The notes under the pieces were generated by a model. That model had not been told where the DNA came from, did no database searches, and saw only the letters and a program-made list of their open reading frames with translations. Both the position numbers and the translations under genes were made by a program. From Mesorhabditis belari (taxonomy: Eukaryota > Nematoda > Chromadorea > Rhabditida > Rhabditidae), in contig CAUEEP010000078.1 in the NCBI GenBank assembly GCA_958450365.1, forward strand, positions 310,001 through 374,000: DNA of 64,000 nucleotides, in the 5' to 3' direction. Shown in pieces: positions 1-12,700 of the stretch; the first letter of the stretch is position 1, and every line of letters starts with the position of its first letter.

Positions 1-561
1 GGTGCGGAAAATGTCACAAAAAATGGGGATTAAGCGAGCATCCCTTAGAGGAATCATCAAAAACAAGCTCAAGTTAAAGGCCCACGAGAAAAATAAATCA
101 CAAATGCTATCAGTTGACGCTATCAACCACACAAAACTGTTGATAGTTTGAAAAAAGGCTTGGGAAGAGCTGGATCTCCTATACCTTCTTGGGGTTCGAA
201 AAGGCTTGAGAAGAGCTAGATCTCCTATACCTTCACGAAGAGCTGGATCTCCTATACCTTCACGAAGAGCTGGATCTCCTATACCTTCTCGAAGAGCTGG
301 ATCTCCTATACCTTCACGAAGAGCTGGATCTCCTATACCTTCTCACCACGATCGACGCTTTTCTACGACGTTTGAACGCCTGTGTAAAAGCTATTGGAGA
401 TCTGTTTGAAAAGGAACAGTTTCTATGAATTGTTATGAGACAATAAAAGTTATTTTTAAGAGAAATATTTGACCTTTTGAGTTGCTCTTTATACAGAGAC
501 TGTATAAATGTACATATGTATATGTAACGGTACTTTTGGCCCACCCTGTAAACTAAACTAC
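1..561. other. laminin intron at left edge
   Basis: Intron following exon 41. It holds a 27-bp direct-repeat array (164-345) and otherwise unremarkable AT-rich sequence. No exon of the laminin was found here, so the next exon lies to the left of the window. Confidence 0.7.
164..345. repeat. 27-bp tandem array in laminin intron
   Basis: About six and a half copies of a 27-bp unit containing GAAGAGCTGGATCTCCTATA. Because 27 is divisible by three, one frame reads RRAGSPIPS repeatedly; there is no signal peptide or amidation glycine, so it is treated as a non-coding array. Confidence 0.9.
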
Positions 562-729
562 CTTCAATCCATAGCTGGTCGTGAAATCTCGATACTGTGG
601 AATGGGCACATTGATGTAAACATCTTTCGGCGCTCCCTCATCTCCCGGCTCATATTTGATAATATCTTTCACGATTGACACTTTCCCTTTTGGATCCGAG
701 AAAGTGAAAGCGGAGATGTTGAAGGCCAA
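562..729 (-). other. laminin exon 41: start of L4 (laminin IV type A)
   Basis: A 56-codon, phase-0 exon reads [20 protein letters not shown], then [18 protein letters not shown], matching the first strands of a laminin IV type A domain ('...rFLGdq..SYGGkLry'). It ends at a GTAGTT donor; the next base triplets would give a stop if read through, so the splice is needed. The remainder of the domain is outside the window. Confidence 0.85.
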
Positions 730-3700
730 CTGAAAATTTGAAGTTTGCTTTTATCTATCTAACTATTTGTTTGTCAAATCATTTTACCCACCATAGCCAC
801 CGGATAGTTGCTTGATCGACATCGATCAGTGACGCCAAAACAGAAACAATCGGCACAGCCAAGCGAATTGGAGACCGAGAGATCAAAGGTGCCTGGTTTA
901 CAAGCCTCACACATTGCTCCGTAAACGTTCTCTTTGCACGAGCAGCGAGCCGAATTTGGATCACAAACATCTTCAGTGGTGCCGTCACGGTTGCATCTAA
1001 AAAAAAACCAGATACAATAAACTACAATCGGTTAGGAATTATGGAGACTTTTGGAGAGGGCAGTTTCACAAAAAATCGTTGGACCCTGCTCAGTGATTCA
1101 GGTGAGCATAAAGTAAGGCATAAAGCCCTACCCTGGCGGCAATGGGACATGTGTACAGAGCTTGGTAGAGCTTTCGCCCGGTGAGCGAGAGATCGCGGGT
1201 TCGAATCCCGGCGCCGATCTAGTTTTGTATTCCCAGTTCCAACCCATAAAAGGACCAACTGCTGTAATATGTCAAACTTTGCTAGTTTAGATGCTTTAGC
1301 TGATCCAAAGTGCTTTTCCGAAGAAATGCTGATCAGAAGAAATGCTTCACAAATATTGTGGGCCAAGTTAACACAAGCTAGCCAACCTAGGAGCCGACCG
1401 ACTCCTGGTTTATTTAGATCCAGGATCAGGGCTAAGCCAGAGTTAGACATATCGCAATCACACACTTTCTTAGGCCAGTACTGGACTTTCACAGGTCCAG
1501 GGGTTTTTCCCAGTCTGGGATCTAGAGAAAGTTTTGACCTAAGCCTAAGCCTAAGCTCCGGGAACTGACCGAAATCCAGAAATCAGGTGCTGGGGCGGTG
1601 AGCCCAAACCCAAATAAACTTAGTACGAGGCGCTAGCCGCTAGCCTTCGCACTAAATCCAAGCCTAAGCCTGAGTTGCCTAGCTGATTTGCTCAGAAAGT
1701 CGCCTCTAAACCCATCATGTTCTCTGCGAAAATTTCTCAAGTTCTCAAAATCCGATTCTTAAGACCCAAAAAGAATAATGGAACCACAAGAACAACAAGA
1801 ACAACAAAGAACAAAAAGAACCCTTTTCTATTTTAGGCTCTGCTCACCTGCACTCGGCACAATGCGGGAAACGATAGAACCCAGGCAAGCATCGATCGCA
1901 CATCCTTCCACCAACATTCTCTTTGCACAAACATTGACCGTTTAAAGGATCACACTCGAGATTTCCACCTAAAATATAGCTTGTTATTCGCCTTTTTAAA
2001 ATTTTTCCTTAAACGAAATAATCTCTTGATGCTTTCATGCGAAACAAAAAAGTCTAAAAATGAAAAAAATTTCTGGACTGCCTCACCTCCATTTTGAATC
2101 CAATAGTTTACTTAAAGACGTTTAAATGGTTTTTTATAAGATGGAAAATGTTACAGTACCCTCGGATCCGTCTCGATTACATCCACAGAGCTGACAGCCG
2201 ATCAATGGATCGTAGCCGTACGCATAAGAGACACAGCTGGAAAGGTCGGGATTAGAGATGCACGTAGACATAGTTTAATTTAAAATCCTAAGCCTTATGG
2301 GAAGTTTAGCTTACATTTGCTTAACTATTAGCTGTGAAAACTAGAAGAACAACTAGAAGAACAACTAGAAGAACAACTTGAAGTGACCACTAGAAATCCC
2401 AAAACTCACCGATCACATCTTTGTCCTTCGACGTGTGGAGCACAATAGCATTGACCGGTTTTCTCGTCGCAGTGTTGATTCGGGCCGCATTTACATTCTA
2501 AAATGAAATCGTGGAAATGATTAGCTTAGTATCTAGTATCTTTTCCTGGCCATATTCATAAATTTCAAGACTTTGAACTAATTACAGACTGACCTTGACT
2601 ACTTTTGACACTTTTTTGCTCAAGACTTTTAAATGCAAGCCCGTATGCTACGCTTCGGGAAAGTTTCCGCCGGAAATTCTCCTAATAAAGTTTCCGCCGG
2701 AAATTCTCGTAAGAAGGTTTCCGGCAGCGGAAAACTCAAAGTTTTTCGATAGAGTTTTCGGCGGAAACTTTCCCAGAGTGTAGCAGTCGGAAAGCTAAAA
2801 TTTTCCCGCGTGGAACTTTCCCAGAGCGTAGCAACCGGGCTCAAGCATCTGCTATGCAAAGTATCGACTCTTGCCTCAAGCTTTTCAAAGCTAAATTCCA
2901 ATTTTAAAACTCACTCAAGCAATCCGGATACGAATAATAGCCAGGAGCGCATCGATCACACCGACGTCCGATAATATTCGCTTTACATTGACATTGACCA
3001 CCATAGGGTTCACAGTTGAACGAGTTCGAACCTAAAAAAGCTCATTCAATTCAGCTATTCAATCTAATATAAGCTAAATTATAAATCTCAAATGTCAACC
3101 ACTCACCAGCTGCCATACAATCACACGAGAGAGCCGCTTGATTGAAATCGGTGGTAAGGGTGAAGATCTTGTCACGGCAGAAATCGCTCGTATTGCTACA
3201 ACTGAATCGTTACCGTAAATACTCTAATAGAACGCCATAATGACGAGCGTACAGTCGCGTAGTCTAACTTTGAACGTCTCGTTCTCTGCGCTGTTTTATG
3301 CTACAGTATGGGCTTCGGTGTCAAATGATAGCTCTTGAAATCTAGTATTTCTTGGTACCAAAGGAGTAGTTGAGAAAAAACTAGGGACTGAGGTAAAAAT
3401 GATTTTCTAGAAAGAAGTTAGACTACGCGACTGTACGAGCGGTTGGCGTTCTATTAAAGTATTTACAGTAGGCAAAGTAACTTGAAAAAACTAAAAATCG
3501 ATCAAGTTTTAATAATTTAATGGTTACTCTATAGCACTGGGATCATTAAAATAAACTGTGGGAGTCGACAATATATAGTGAGTTAAAAGTATAAGAGGTA
3601 AACAAGTAGAAAAACAAATTTAGTATTGCATGCTCAGGATTACAACGCGAACTTTTGCCAGAAGTAAGAAAAAAACTGAAAATTCCACTCGCAAGTGTCA

Positions 3701-6700
3701 ATATAAAGCAAAGGAATAAAATTTAACATTACAGCATTTGGCTGAATATCTTATGCAGTTACAACTGTTCAAATTGATCGAACTGATCGAGTGATTGAGT
3801 TTTACTATTTGCCTTTTGGAAGAGTTGTTTATCAGATCTTTTGCAACTCCATAGGGTGATTATGGCGACAACTTTTTGGAAAAGTAGCTGGGAAGTGTCT
3901 AATCTATTTCAAAATTGGCAAGTGTTATATAGAGGATTGTAGCCCTAGCTCTCGGCAACATTTATCTATCAAAAACTTTCCGATTGCGCTTATACAACTC
4001 ATTTTACAAGCCCTCGAATGAGCTCAAGTCGGCCTGTCATTTTGATCTGCCATTTTTAACACTTTTTGACACACAATTTGACATCTAGAAATGGATTCCT
4101 TCAATCAAACTTGTGGTATTTTACTTTAAAAGTATTATTCAACAAAAAAAACAAACAAAGATCCTTTATCAGACTACGCGACTGTACGAGAAAGTGGCGT
4201 TCGATTAGAGGATTTACAGTAATTGGATCTTTTACCCATTCCAATATTGAATTACATTTTTGACTAATAAATTCTTTTGAATCCTTACGGCTCTTTGAAA
4301 ATGTTGTCTTTGCATTGTTCGACGAAATCTTGCGACAAATCGATCGGTTGCAATTTCATCAGATTATCATTATAGTCACTGTACGGAACTGCGGTTACCG
4401 AGTCCTGAAAAAGAAAAGTTTCAAAATCACTAGCTCGCAAAAAAAGTCAAGAGTTTACGTGACTCTGATTGGCTGAAAGTTGTGCGAAAATGTTGTTCTG
4501 TAGAAATTTCAGCCTCACACGCACAAATTTAGGTGAAGCTTAAGCTCTAGACTCACAATGTACACAGCTTTGTTGGTGGCGTTGATCGAAAAAACCAATG
4601 TGTAGCGATCCTCCATCCAGAATTGGTTCACCTAGAGGAAGAGTTTTTGACTTTTTTTTTGCAAAATCATGCTTTAAAGCCATCCTTTCCATTAAAATTC
4701 TTTGAATTAAGAAAACTGGCCATAGCTGGCATTAAGAAAACGGGCCATAGCGTCTCTTTTGGTCACTACGGTAAACCTTATCCCCTATGGCCGTAACTTG
4801 TCCTGTGCAGGGATCTTTTCCTTTTAATGTTTTCTTTTGGCTTAAAGAAGGAGTCCAAATTGAGGCCGAATTCTCACTAAAACCAATTTATGTGTAGGAA
4901 TCTAATTCTAATTGTGTAGGAATCTAAGTAAGTGTAGCAATCTAATTCTTTGATGAAGGTTTATGTAGAAATGACTGAAGAAAATCGGCTTGACATAATG
5001 TAAAAATTGTGGCAAAAACCAAGTCAAAACTAAGACAGAAATTGATCCCAAAAACTTAGGCATAGTGACTAGAAGGAAACGCAGTTGCTGACGATTTTGG
5101 GACAGTTGAGATTCCCGCGCCCTTTGCCCTTGGCAATCTAACTTTGAGCTCAAATATCTCGACTTTGGGCTGTACAATTCAAATCTTCTTCGTATCATTG
5201 GATGAACAAAGTCTTTCTCTGTCGATTGGTACAAAAACTATTTAAATTGGACAGTCCAACACCTAGAAATTTGAGCTCAAATTTGGATTGACAATGGCAA
5301 CGGGGCAAGGGGGCGGGGCGTGTATAGAAGGAACGCCCCACCCCCTTTTGTCCAATACAAATAGTTTTTTATCAATTGACAGAGAAAGACTTGACGCATC
5401 TAATGATACCAAGAATATTTGAATTGAACACCCCACACCAAGAAATTTGAGCTCAAAGTTGAATTTCCAATGGCAAAAGGGGCGGGGCCCGTATCAAATG
5501 TCTAATAACTTCTCTGACCGCTCCTTTGCCCCTTAATAGAGTCCAAAAGGGAAGCATCTATACCAGAGCATTTTACTAGATGGAGAGGGATTACCCGCGC
5601 GCACAAAGAACACATCGTCAATCATTTACATAAGGATTCTTCTTTTGCTTTGTAGATGGCAAAAAAAGATGTTGAGCTGTAAATTTGTACCCGGGGGTTT
5701 TCGAGGTCGGGGAATCGATTGGAGGTATTCATTTTAGTCCCAGTATCAGTAGTGGACAGCTACCCTACTTCTAACAAATCCATACTCACATATTTTCCTC
5801 GCTCTTTGTCATGAATCACAGCTCTGCATCCGGACACCGATGGGCAGTACTCCAAAGGAAGAATTGCTAAATTTATCAAAGATTACAGTGGCTCGAAAGC
5901 TTTCTGTGCCTTGTAAACGAAAAAGTGTCAACAAAAAAAATCTTTTCTATCAAATTCACCTTTATAATTGAATCTGAGATCTAAATAAAGATTTTTGAGA
6001 AATTTTTGAATCGCCTTTTCTAAACCGCCTTTTTGACTCACCTTGATACAATTGCTCGTTATTTTGCACCATTACATCGGCACTCAATGGAGTGCTGTCT
6101 GGGTTAAAATAGTTGACGATGAAACGATAGTGGCCACGCTGGGGAACAACCCCGGAGATCTCGAATTGCTGAAGAAAATCGGTTTTTTTGGGTTCACGAT
6201 TGTTGGGATTGTTTTTTCATAGCAAACTTGTGTGCAATAAAGCAAGATTTTTGTGGTTTTATGTCACAAATCGGATACTAAACACTGTCCAAAAAGTATC
6301 AGTTAATTTTGGAGCTAAAGGATTTTCACAGAACCAAGAATTGCTTATTTCTCGGTTTACGAATTTTCTAAACGTCAAACTAAAGCACCTCTTCCGGCGC
6401 CAATGACATCACTTTCACCGAATCGGCGTTCACAATGTCAAATGAGAGCTTTGTTCCATCGACAGCTCTCTCGGCGTTTGCTCCATCTTCGACTTCAGTT
6501 GTAACTAAATTCTTGATTTATTGGGGAACTATTTCAACTCAGAAATGACTGGGAAAGTTGGGAAATATCTCAAAAACATTCTCTCAAAATTTTAAGGGAC
6601 ATTTGTCTTTCAATTTTATGGAACCAATACAAAATTTTCGAGAAAAACGCTTTTGAAGTCGGCGTTTGAAGTCGGCTTTTGAAAACGGCGTTTGAAAACG

Positions 6701-9700
6701 TATGAAGTTTAAAGTGTGAAGCAAACGGGGTATAGAGTCGAACTACTTCCCATCAGACATCGCCCAGATGGCCTAGGGCTTAGCATTCCAGCGCCTCAGG
6801 CCCTCAGATGCTGGTTCAATTCCCTCACTGTCACTTTTTCTTTTGTTTTTGTCTCTTTTGTTTTTTTGTTTGTTTCTTTTGTTTTTGTTTCTTACAAAAA
6901 GCCATTTTTAAGTTTTCTAAAGTGTTTCAATAGTAATAATCTAATAGTAAGCTACCTCAAATTCCTAAAATATCAAAGTTTACTGGAAATGGCCTATATC
7001 CCAATGGCCTATATCCCAATGGCCTATATCCCAATGGCCTATATCCCAATGGCCTATATCCCAATGGCCTATATCCCAATGACCAATATCCCAATGACCA
7101 ATATCCCAATGAACAATATCCCAATGACCAATATCCCAATGACCAATATCCCAATGACCAATATCCCAATGAACAATATCCCAATGGCCTATGTCCAATG
7201 ACCAATATCCTAAAAAGTTATCAACTATCAACTAAAATTTGGTTAACAACGGATTGCAAATTGTTGTTTTTATGAGATTCTTATTTTATTTAGATCCTTT
7301 CAGCATATTATAATCAAATAGAACTTAATTGTACTTAATTGTAAGCGTTTTCAGAGAAAAACATTTGGTGAGAACCATTGAAAACAAAGAGTAAGAAGTT
7401 TCTTTTAAGAAATTTCCTAAAAAAATCGAGTTTTATTTACAAATTCCTTTACGAACTTATAAATTCAGCTGCTTTGCGTGTTTGCTTTTATGTAATCTTA
7501 AGTATGAAGATTTGTTTGCTAGCAAACGTTAAACCGAGTTTGCTAGAAAACCTGCCTTTGCAGCAAACTCAGTTTACTGACTCACCTGAGTTTTGAGCTG
7601 GTGGATAGGATTGACCAACGCATTTTCCATTCTTCCGGGTGCACACAGGGAACTAAAAGGGGATTTCGTTTTTAGTTTTGTCTTCAGCTTGAAGATAGCC
7701 AAAAGCCATTATGAAGATTTCAAGGTTTAACCTGATGAAGCAGATTGTGATTCCATTTCGATCTTGGGATCAAACTGACGCTCGCCAGGCCAAACTCGTG
7801 TGCTGGGTCGACGCTGAATTGCAGCTCGGCTTCTCCTTTCTTCAACTGCATCTCCGGAATTCGTCCACCGGCTGTCACGAGTTCTCGACAAAAGGTTCTA
7901 AATGGATTTCAGTTTTTTCATTCAGTTGCCTTTTCATTTTCATTTCAGTTGCCTCTAAAGTACCGAAAGAATTCTAAATTTTAAAACCTTATTCGCATCA
8001 TTAAAAGCTTACGAGAATGGGCAATGTTGAATGATCGCCGTTCCATCCAATTTCGTTTTTCCCTCTTGAACGATCTCGACTTGCAATGGGAGATTTGTCT
8101 CCTCGTGATTGTGATATTCAATCAGCACAACGTAATCACCATCTTCAGGAACGTCAAGCTAAAGAAAAAGCTAAAGAAAAGTCAATAATTGCTAAGAGAA
8201 TTGAAACCTATCCATTTCATGCCTAATAACATGTTACCCAGATTTCCCAGTTCTCCCATTTTTCCAAACCTTTGCTTTAATCATTCGACTCTTGTCACTC
8301 TTTTTCACATGAGCGGCTTGTCCGACAAGTTCAGCTGGAAGCAATTCGGCTGGCATCTGAAAATGTTGACTTTTTAACAATTTAACTAACGAATTTCACT
8401 TCATTTCAAACAAATTTCACTTCATTTTCATCTTTTTCAAAGCTTTCCACAAATTTATATCCACCTTTTCGAGTTCTTTTTCTTCTCCTCCATTCTCCTC
8501 ATCAATCACTTCTCTGAATGGCATTCCATTCTCGACATCCACTCTCGTCACATCGATATCAACTGGTGGATACAAAAGATCCAAACAAGTTGTATTCTGG
8601 ATGGTCAACGCGCGACATGGGGCGGGTAATCTTTCTTTCAGAACTGTTCCCTCGTAGTATTCTTGGGGAAGGATGACGGCATAGTCCTGAAATGGATTGG
8701 GTTACAAAAAGTTTCAAGTACAAGTACAAGTGTAAGTATCAAGTATCAAGTACAAGTACAAGTACAAGTATCAAGTACAAGTACAAGTACAGGTATCAAG
8801 TACAAGTATCAAGTACAAGTACAAGTATCAAGTACATATCAAGTACAAGAAATTGTTTAGCTTTTAAAACTCACCAAGAAAAGTCGTTGCTTCGTAGCCA
8901 AAGAGAGCGACCATTTCCCTGGATTCAACACAAACGGTTTTCCCGGCAAAGTTGCCTCAATGGTGGCTGGTTCTTTGGTGGGAGCAAAGGTGACTTTCTC
9001 AGATTGTTCGACATCTAAAAATATATTGTAGAGTTAAATATTCTCAATCCCGGCTTCACCTCTTTTCTAAGTCATGCCCCAAATACCGTAATCCTCCTAT
9101 TTCCGCTATTTCATTTCGACTTTTTGCGCACTAATTCTTTCTTGTAATTCTTTCGATTGGCGTTTCTTTCTGTGTGTTTCTTCAACACATTTTATTGCGT
9201 TTCTTCTGTGTTTACCTCGCTAAACTCATTCGCTAAACCTCGCTAAACGCTAAACTTACTCATTAAAGTCTCACTACTATGGTTCCTCATGCAAACACAG
9301 GCCAGTATCAAAGATAAATCACATGCTGGCAAGTTGAGCTTATTTCAACGACTTAATGCGCCATTGTTTGGATACCAGCAGAACTTATATACCCATGGGA
9401 TATTAAAAACTATTGAAACCTAGCAACTGAGCCTGAAAATTTCCAAAGGTACTCGAATTGTAGTGTTGTTTTACAAAGCAAAGTGTTTCAAAGACAATTT
9501 TCCCGATTCAGATCAGGTCAAAGCATCCTAAAACCTTGTCCGTATCTAGTTCATGACATTGCCTGGCTGGTTGCAAGCCTGGTTTACTAATGCCTCTGGC
9601 TGGGCCTTGGATAAGTTTTTGATTTAGTTTGATCTGGTTTACTGGTAAATTTAGATCTGGTAAATTTGTTCAACTAAATCATTCATTTTGCAAGAATAGC

Positions 9701-12700
9701 TCTTCACTAACCATGACTATTTGTCCTTGCAGGCGCCACCGCCAAAATTGCTTGAATGGGGACTTGAGTCGGATTGTGATATCTCAAGAGAACACGATAG
9801 ACTGAAGATTTTGAAATATCGATGTCCATGATGATTTTCTCTTGAATCGGTGAGAAGACTGCATAGCCACGCCAACTAAATGATTGAATTGTTCTTTGAA
9901 ACTAGAGAACTCTAGAGCTCTCTACCTGAAGTTCGGGAACTGTGACGCATCGCTCGAGAAGCGAACAGGCCGATTCTCCATATTGTGCCCATCCTCAGCC
10001 TCGTACTTAAAATCTTACATGTTGATTTGGCTCCTTATCATTATCATTAGAAAATCTTACATGTTGATTTGGCTCCTTATCATTACCATTATTACGATTA
10101 TATTATCTTTATCTGATTATCTAACCATGTTATGCCAGAGCGTCGGGAAATAGTGATTGTCGATCGGTTTGTCGCATTTCAATCCACCGACACGTGGACG
10201 GCACTTGCATTGGCCAGTTGACGGGTCACACTCGCTGCGCAGCGCTCCCCCAAGGTCACAATTGCAGGCTAAAGTTATTTTATAGGATCCTTGGCTTTCA
10301 TTGGAATAGCTGTATACTTATTTAGCTGCTTTCAGCGTTTACGTATGTCAATTTTTATTTAAAACATGCATTTAGCACTTAAAGTTTATTGATTCTCGAT
10401 TCTTGTCGATTCTCGATTCTCGTTTCTTATCGATTCTGGATTCTCGATTCTTATTGATTCTCGATTCTTATCGATTCTCGATTCTCGTCGAACTCACGTT
10501 CACATCCCAATTGATTGTGTGCTTTCATATTGTAATATCCGTCCGCACACTTGTCACAGCTTCTACCACCGACGTGTCGCTTGCAAACACATTGCCCGTT
10601 TTTCTCTTCGCAAGAATTCAACATTGAGAGAGTTCCCGGGAGATTGCAGTCACAACCTGCAATTCGTTTTCATTAATGAAAAATCATTGACTAAAGTGCA
10701 TTGACTGAAGTGCAATGTATAATAGTTAACTTTAAAAATGGAACTGGAAATAATGAAGTAAACTGACCATTTAACAATCAGGTTTTGGTTAACCATGGGA
10801 ACTTTAATTGAAAACATACCGATGCATCCATCCGGATGGTGATATTGTAAATCCCAATAGGTCGGTTTACATTGATCACAGATTCGACCAGTGACATGCT
10901 TTCGACAAGAGCACAGCTCACCCGGGGCAACCTGGAAATTATCATTATCGAAAGCTTTTATTATCTATAGCTTTTCATCCATTTTTACTGACCTTGTCAC
11001 AACCGCCGAAATTCGGCGTCACTCCATTTGGATGACAATTGCACTCCTCGCAAACGGGGAAATTGTAGAAATTCGGTTTGCAACGGTCGCAACGCTCGCC
11101 CTCGTAGTTTCCCTTGCAGTAGCACTGAAGAAAATGTGCTTGTCTTGTTGTTTGTCTTTGATTTACCTGTCCATTTGCGTCACAAGTCTGTCCCTTGGCT
11201 CCCTCAGTCAAACAAGAGCAAGCTTTACAATTCGGGTAGTCGTAAAAACCGGCGGCGCACTGAAAAGGCAAGAGAAATGAATGGATAAGCTAAAGCTAAA
11301 TCTATTCAACGGTCGTTAAGTATTGGAAGTGTTCCAATCATGAACCAGTTAAAAGATATTCACTGGCTGATGGCAGAGGGATGGACAAGTGGCTGAGCCG
11401 ACCAAATGCCCAAAACTATACTATTCGAGTCGGAGGGTCAGCTTACCCCCAACTAGAGGTCAACTAGAGGGTCAACCTATCCCATTCGACGATTGATCAA
11501 CATTGCCTTGTGGCTTTATATCCAGAAAGCAATGTATTAGATGGAATGCGAATGTGCGCGCGCACAAAGAACACTTACCAACACTTCTTAAAAAGAAATG
11601 AAAAAAAATCCATAGTGGGGATCAAACTTGTGAGGTCTCTCGCTCTGAAAACCAACCCTGTACCACAGCTGCACCAAACCGGGTCGGCAAGGAGTTAAGA
11701 CCCAAAACCAGGTCGTTAAGACCCAAATCCATTAAGCCGTTGAGAAATTTGCCGTGATTTGGGTCATTTGGTCCTGAAAATGTGGGTCTTAGCGGCCTTC
11801 ATGCGGACTCAATGCGGTGCAGCCGTGGTCGAGTGGTACAGCCCTCGTTTCCAGCGAGACCTCGGTTCGATTTTTTACTCTCAATGCTTCTTTTGCCTTT
11901 TTTAGAGTCCTAACAAACTTTGGACACTTTTAACTCCTGGTAGACTGTCATTTAGCAAAAACGAAATACATATTCGGAAGCAGCCTAAAATTCTGCGTCG
12001 AATGGTATGGGTTGCATAGCATTTGGCTCAGCCAGTTGACTTGCCCTTGTCAGTAAACAAAGCTCTGAAGCTAATCAGCGCCGGCTTATGCCATCCGGAT
12101 GGATGCACCCACGGGTGGTGATTTGAATTGCACAGTTAAACTTCAATCTCAAAGCCAACCTTGTCACAAGTTCTTGCAGTGAAGTTCGCAGCACACGGGC
12201 AATCTCCGGTTTTCTTGTCACAATCGAGAGACTTCGCGCCGGCACCCTTGCATTCACAAGCTGAACTCAATGAACTTCAATAAAGCCACTGTACTTACCT
12301 TTGCAAGCTGGATATCCATAGAACTCGGAATCACATTGATTGCAAAGAGAACCAGCAAATCCGGGTTTACAGAGACACTGGCCGCTCTCTTGGTCACAGA
12401 TTCCATCCTCGGTACCCGTTGGATCACAGTTGCAATCTAGAAAGCTTTTAGGTAGAACTTTTGTTGCTTTTCGTCGTTTCTAAGACGCCAATCACCTAAG
12501 CCTAAGCCTAAGCCCGTCAAAAGCCAAGCCTAAACCCGACTTCTGCCCGATTTCTGGTTGCTCTGGCTTGGCTTGGCCTGCTGAAATATCAATAAACTGT
12601 TTAATAACTCACAGGTACACTTCGGGAATCCATAATATCCTTGAGCACACTGATCACAGGCCAATCCAGAGTACTCGGCTTTGCAAGCGCATTGACTAGT

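Larger units (their letters stand above)
4289..10005 (-). other. laminin exons 22-34: LF / domain IV-like globular region
   Basis: Thirteen exons encode about residues 851-1378: 9926-10005, 9712-9875, 8875-9014, 8465-8686, 8270-8356, 8013-8158, 7732-7897, 7586-7652, 6389-6504, 6042-6168, 5790-5866, 4557-4631 and 4289-4404. They read [89 protein letters not shown] and [16 protein letters not shown]. The duplicated 'LRYxNP / DYxVLLPxxYYE' pattern is what I know from the LF-type domain of alpha-3/5 laminins. Exon 25 has an acidic stretch (residues near [12 protein letters not shown]). Phases join throughout. Confidence 0.88.

Noticed and set aside
206..409. RRAGSPIPS repeats that look like a dibasic-separated peptide precursor
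   Set aside because: It lies in a laminin intron, has no signal peptide or amidation Gly, and its 27-bp unit is a simple tandem array.
1022..1568. Open frames on both strands over 1022-1568
   Set aside because: They cover a laminin intron with a tRNA-like sequence; no splice sites or domains support them.
6716..7231. Frames reading AYIPM, WDIGH and YWSLG repeats
   Set aside because: A 15-bp tandem array inside a laminin intron gives open frames on both strands.
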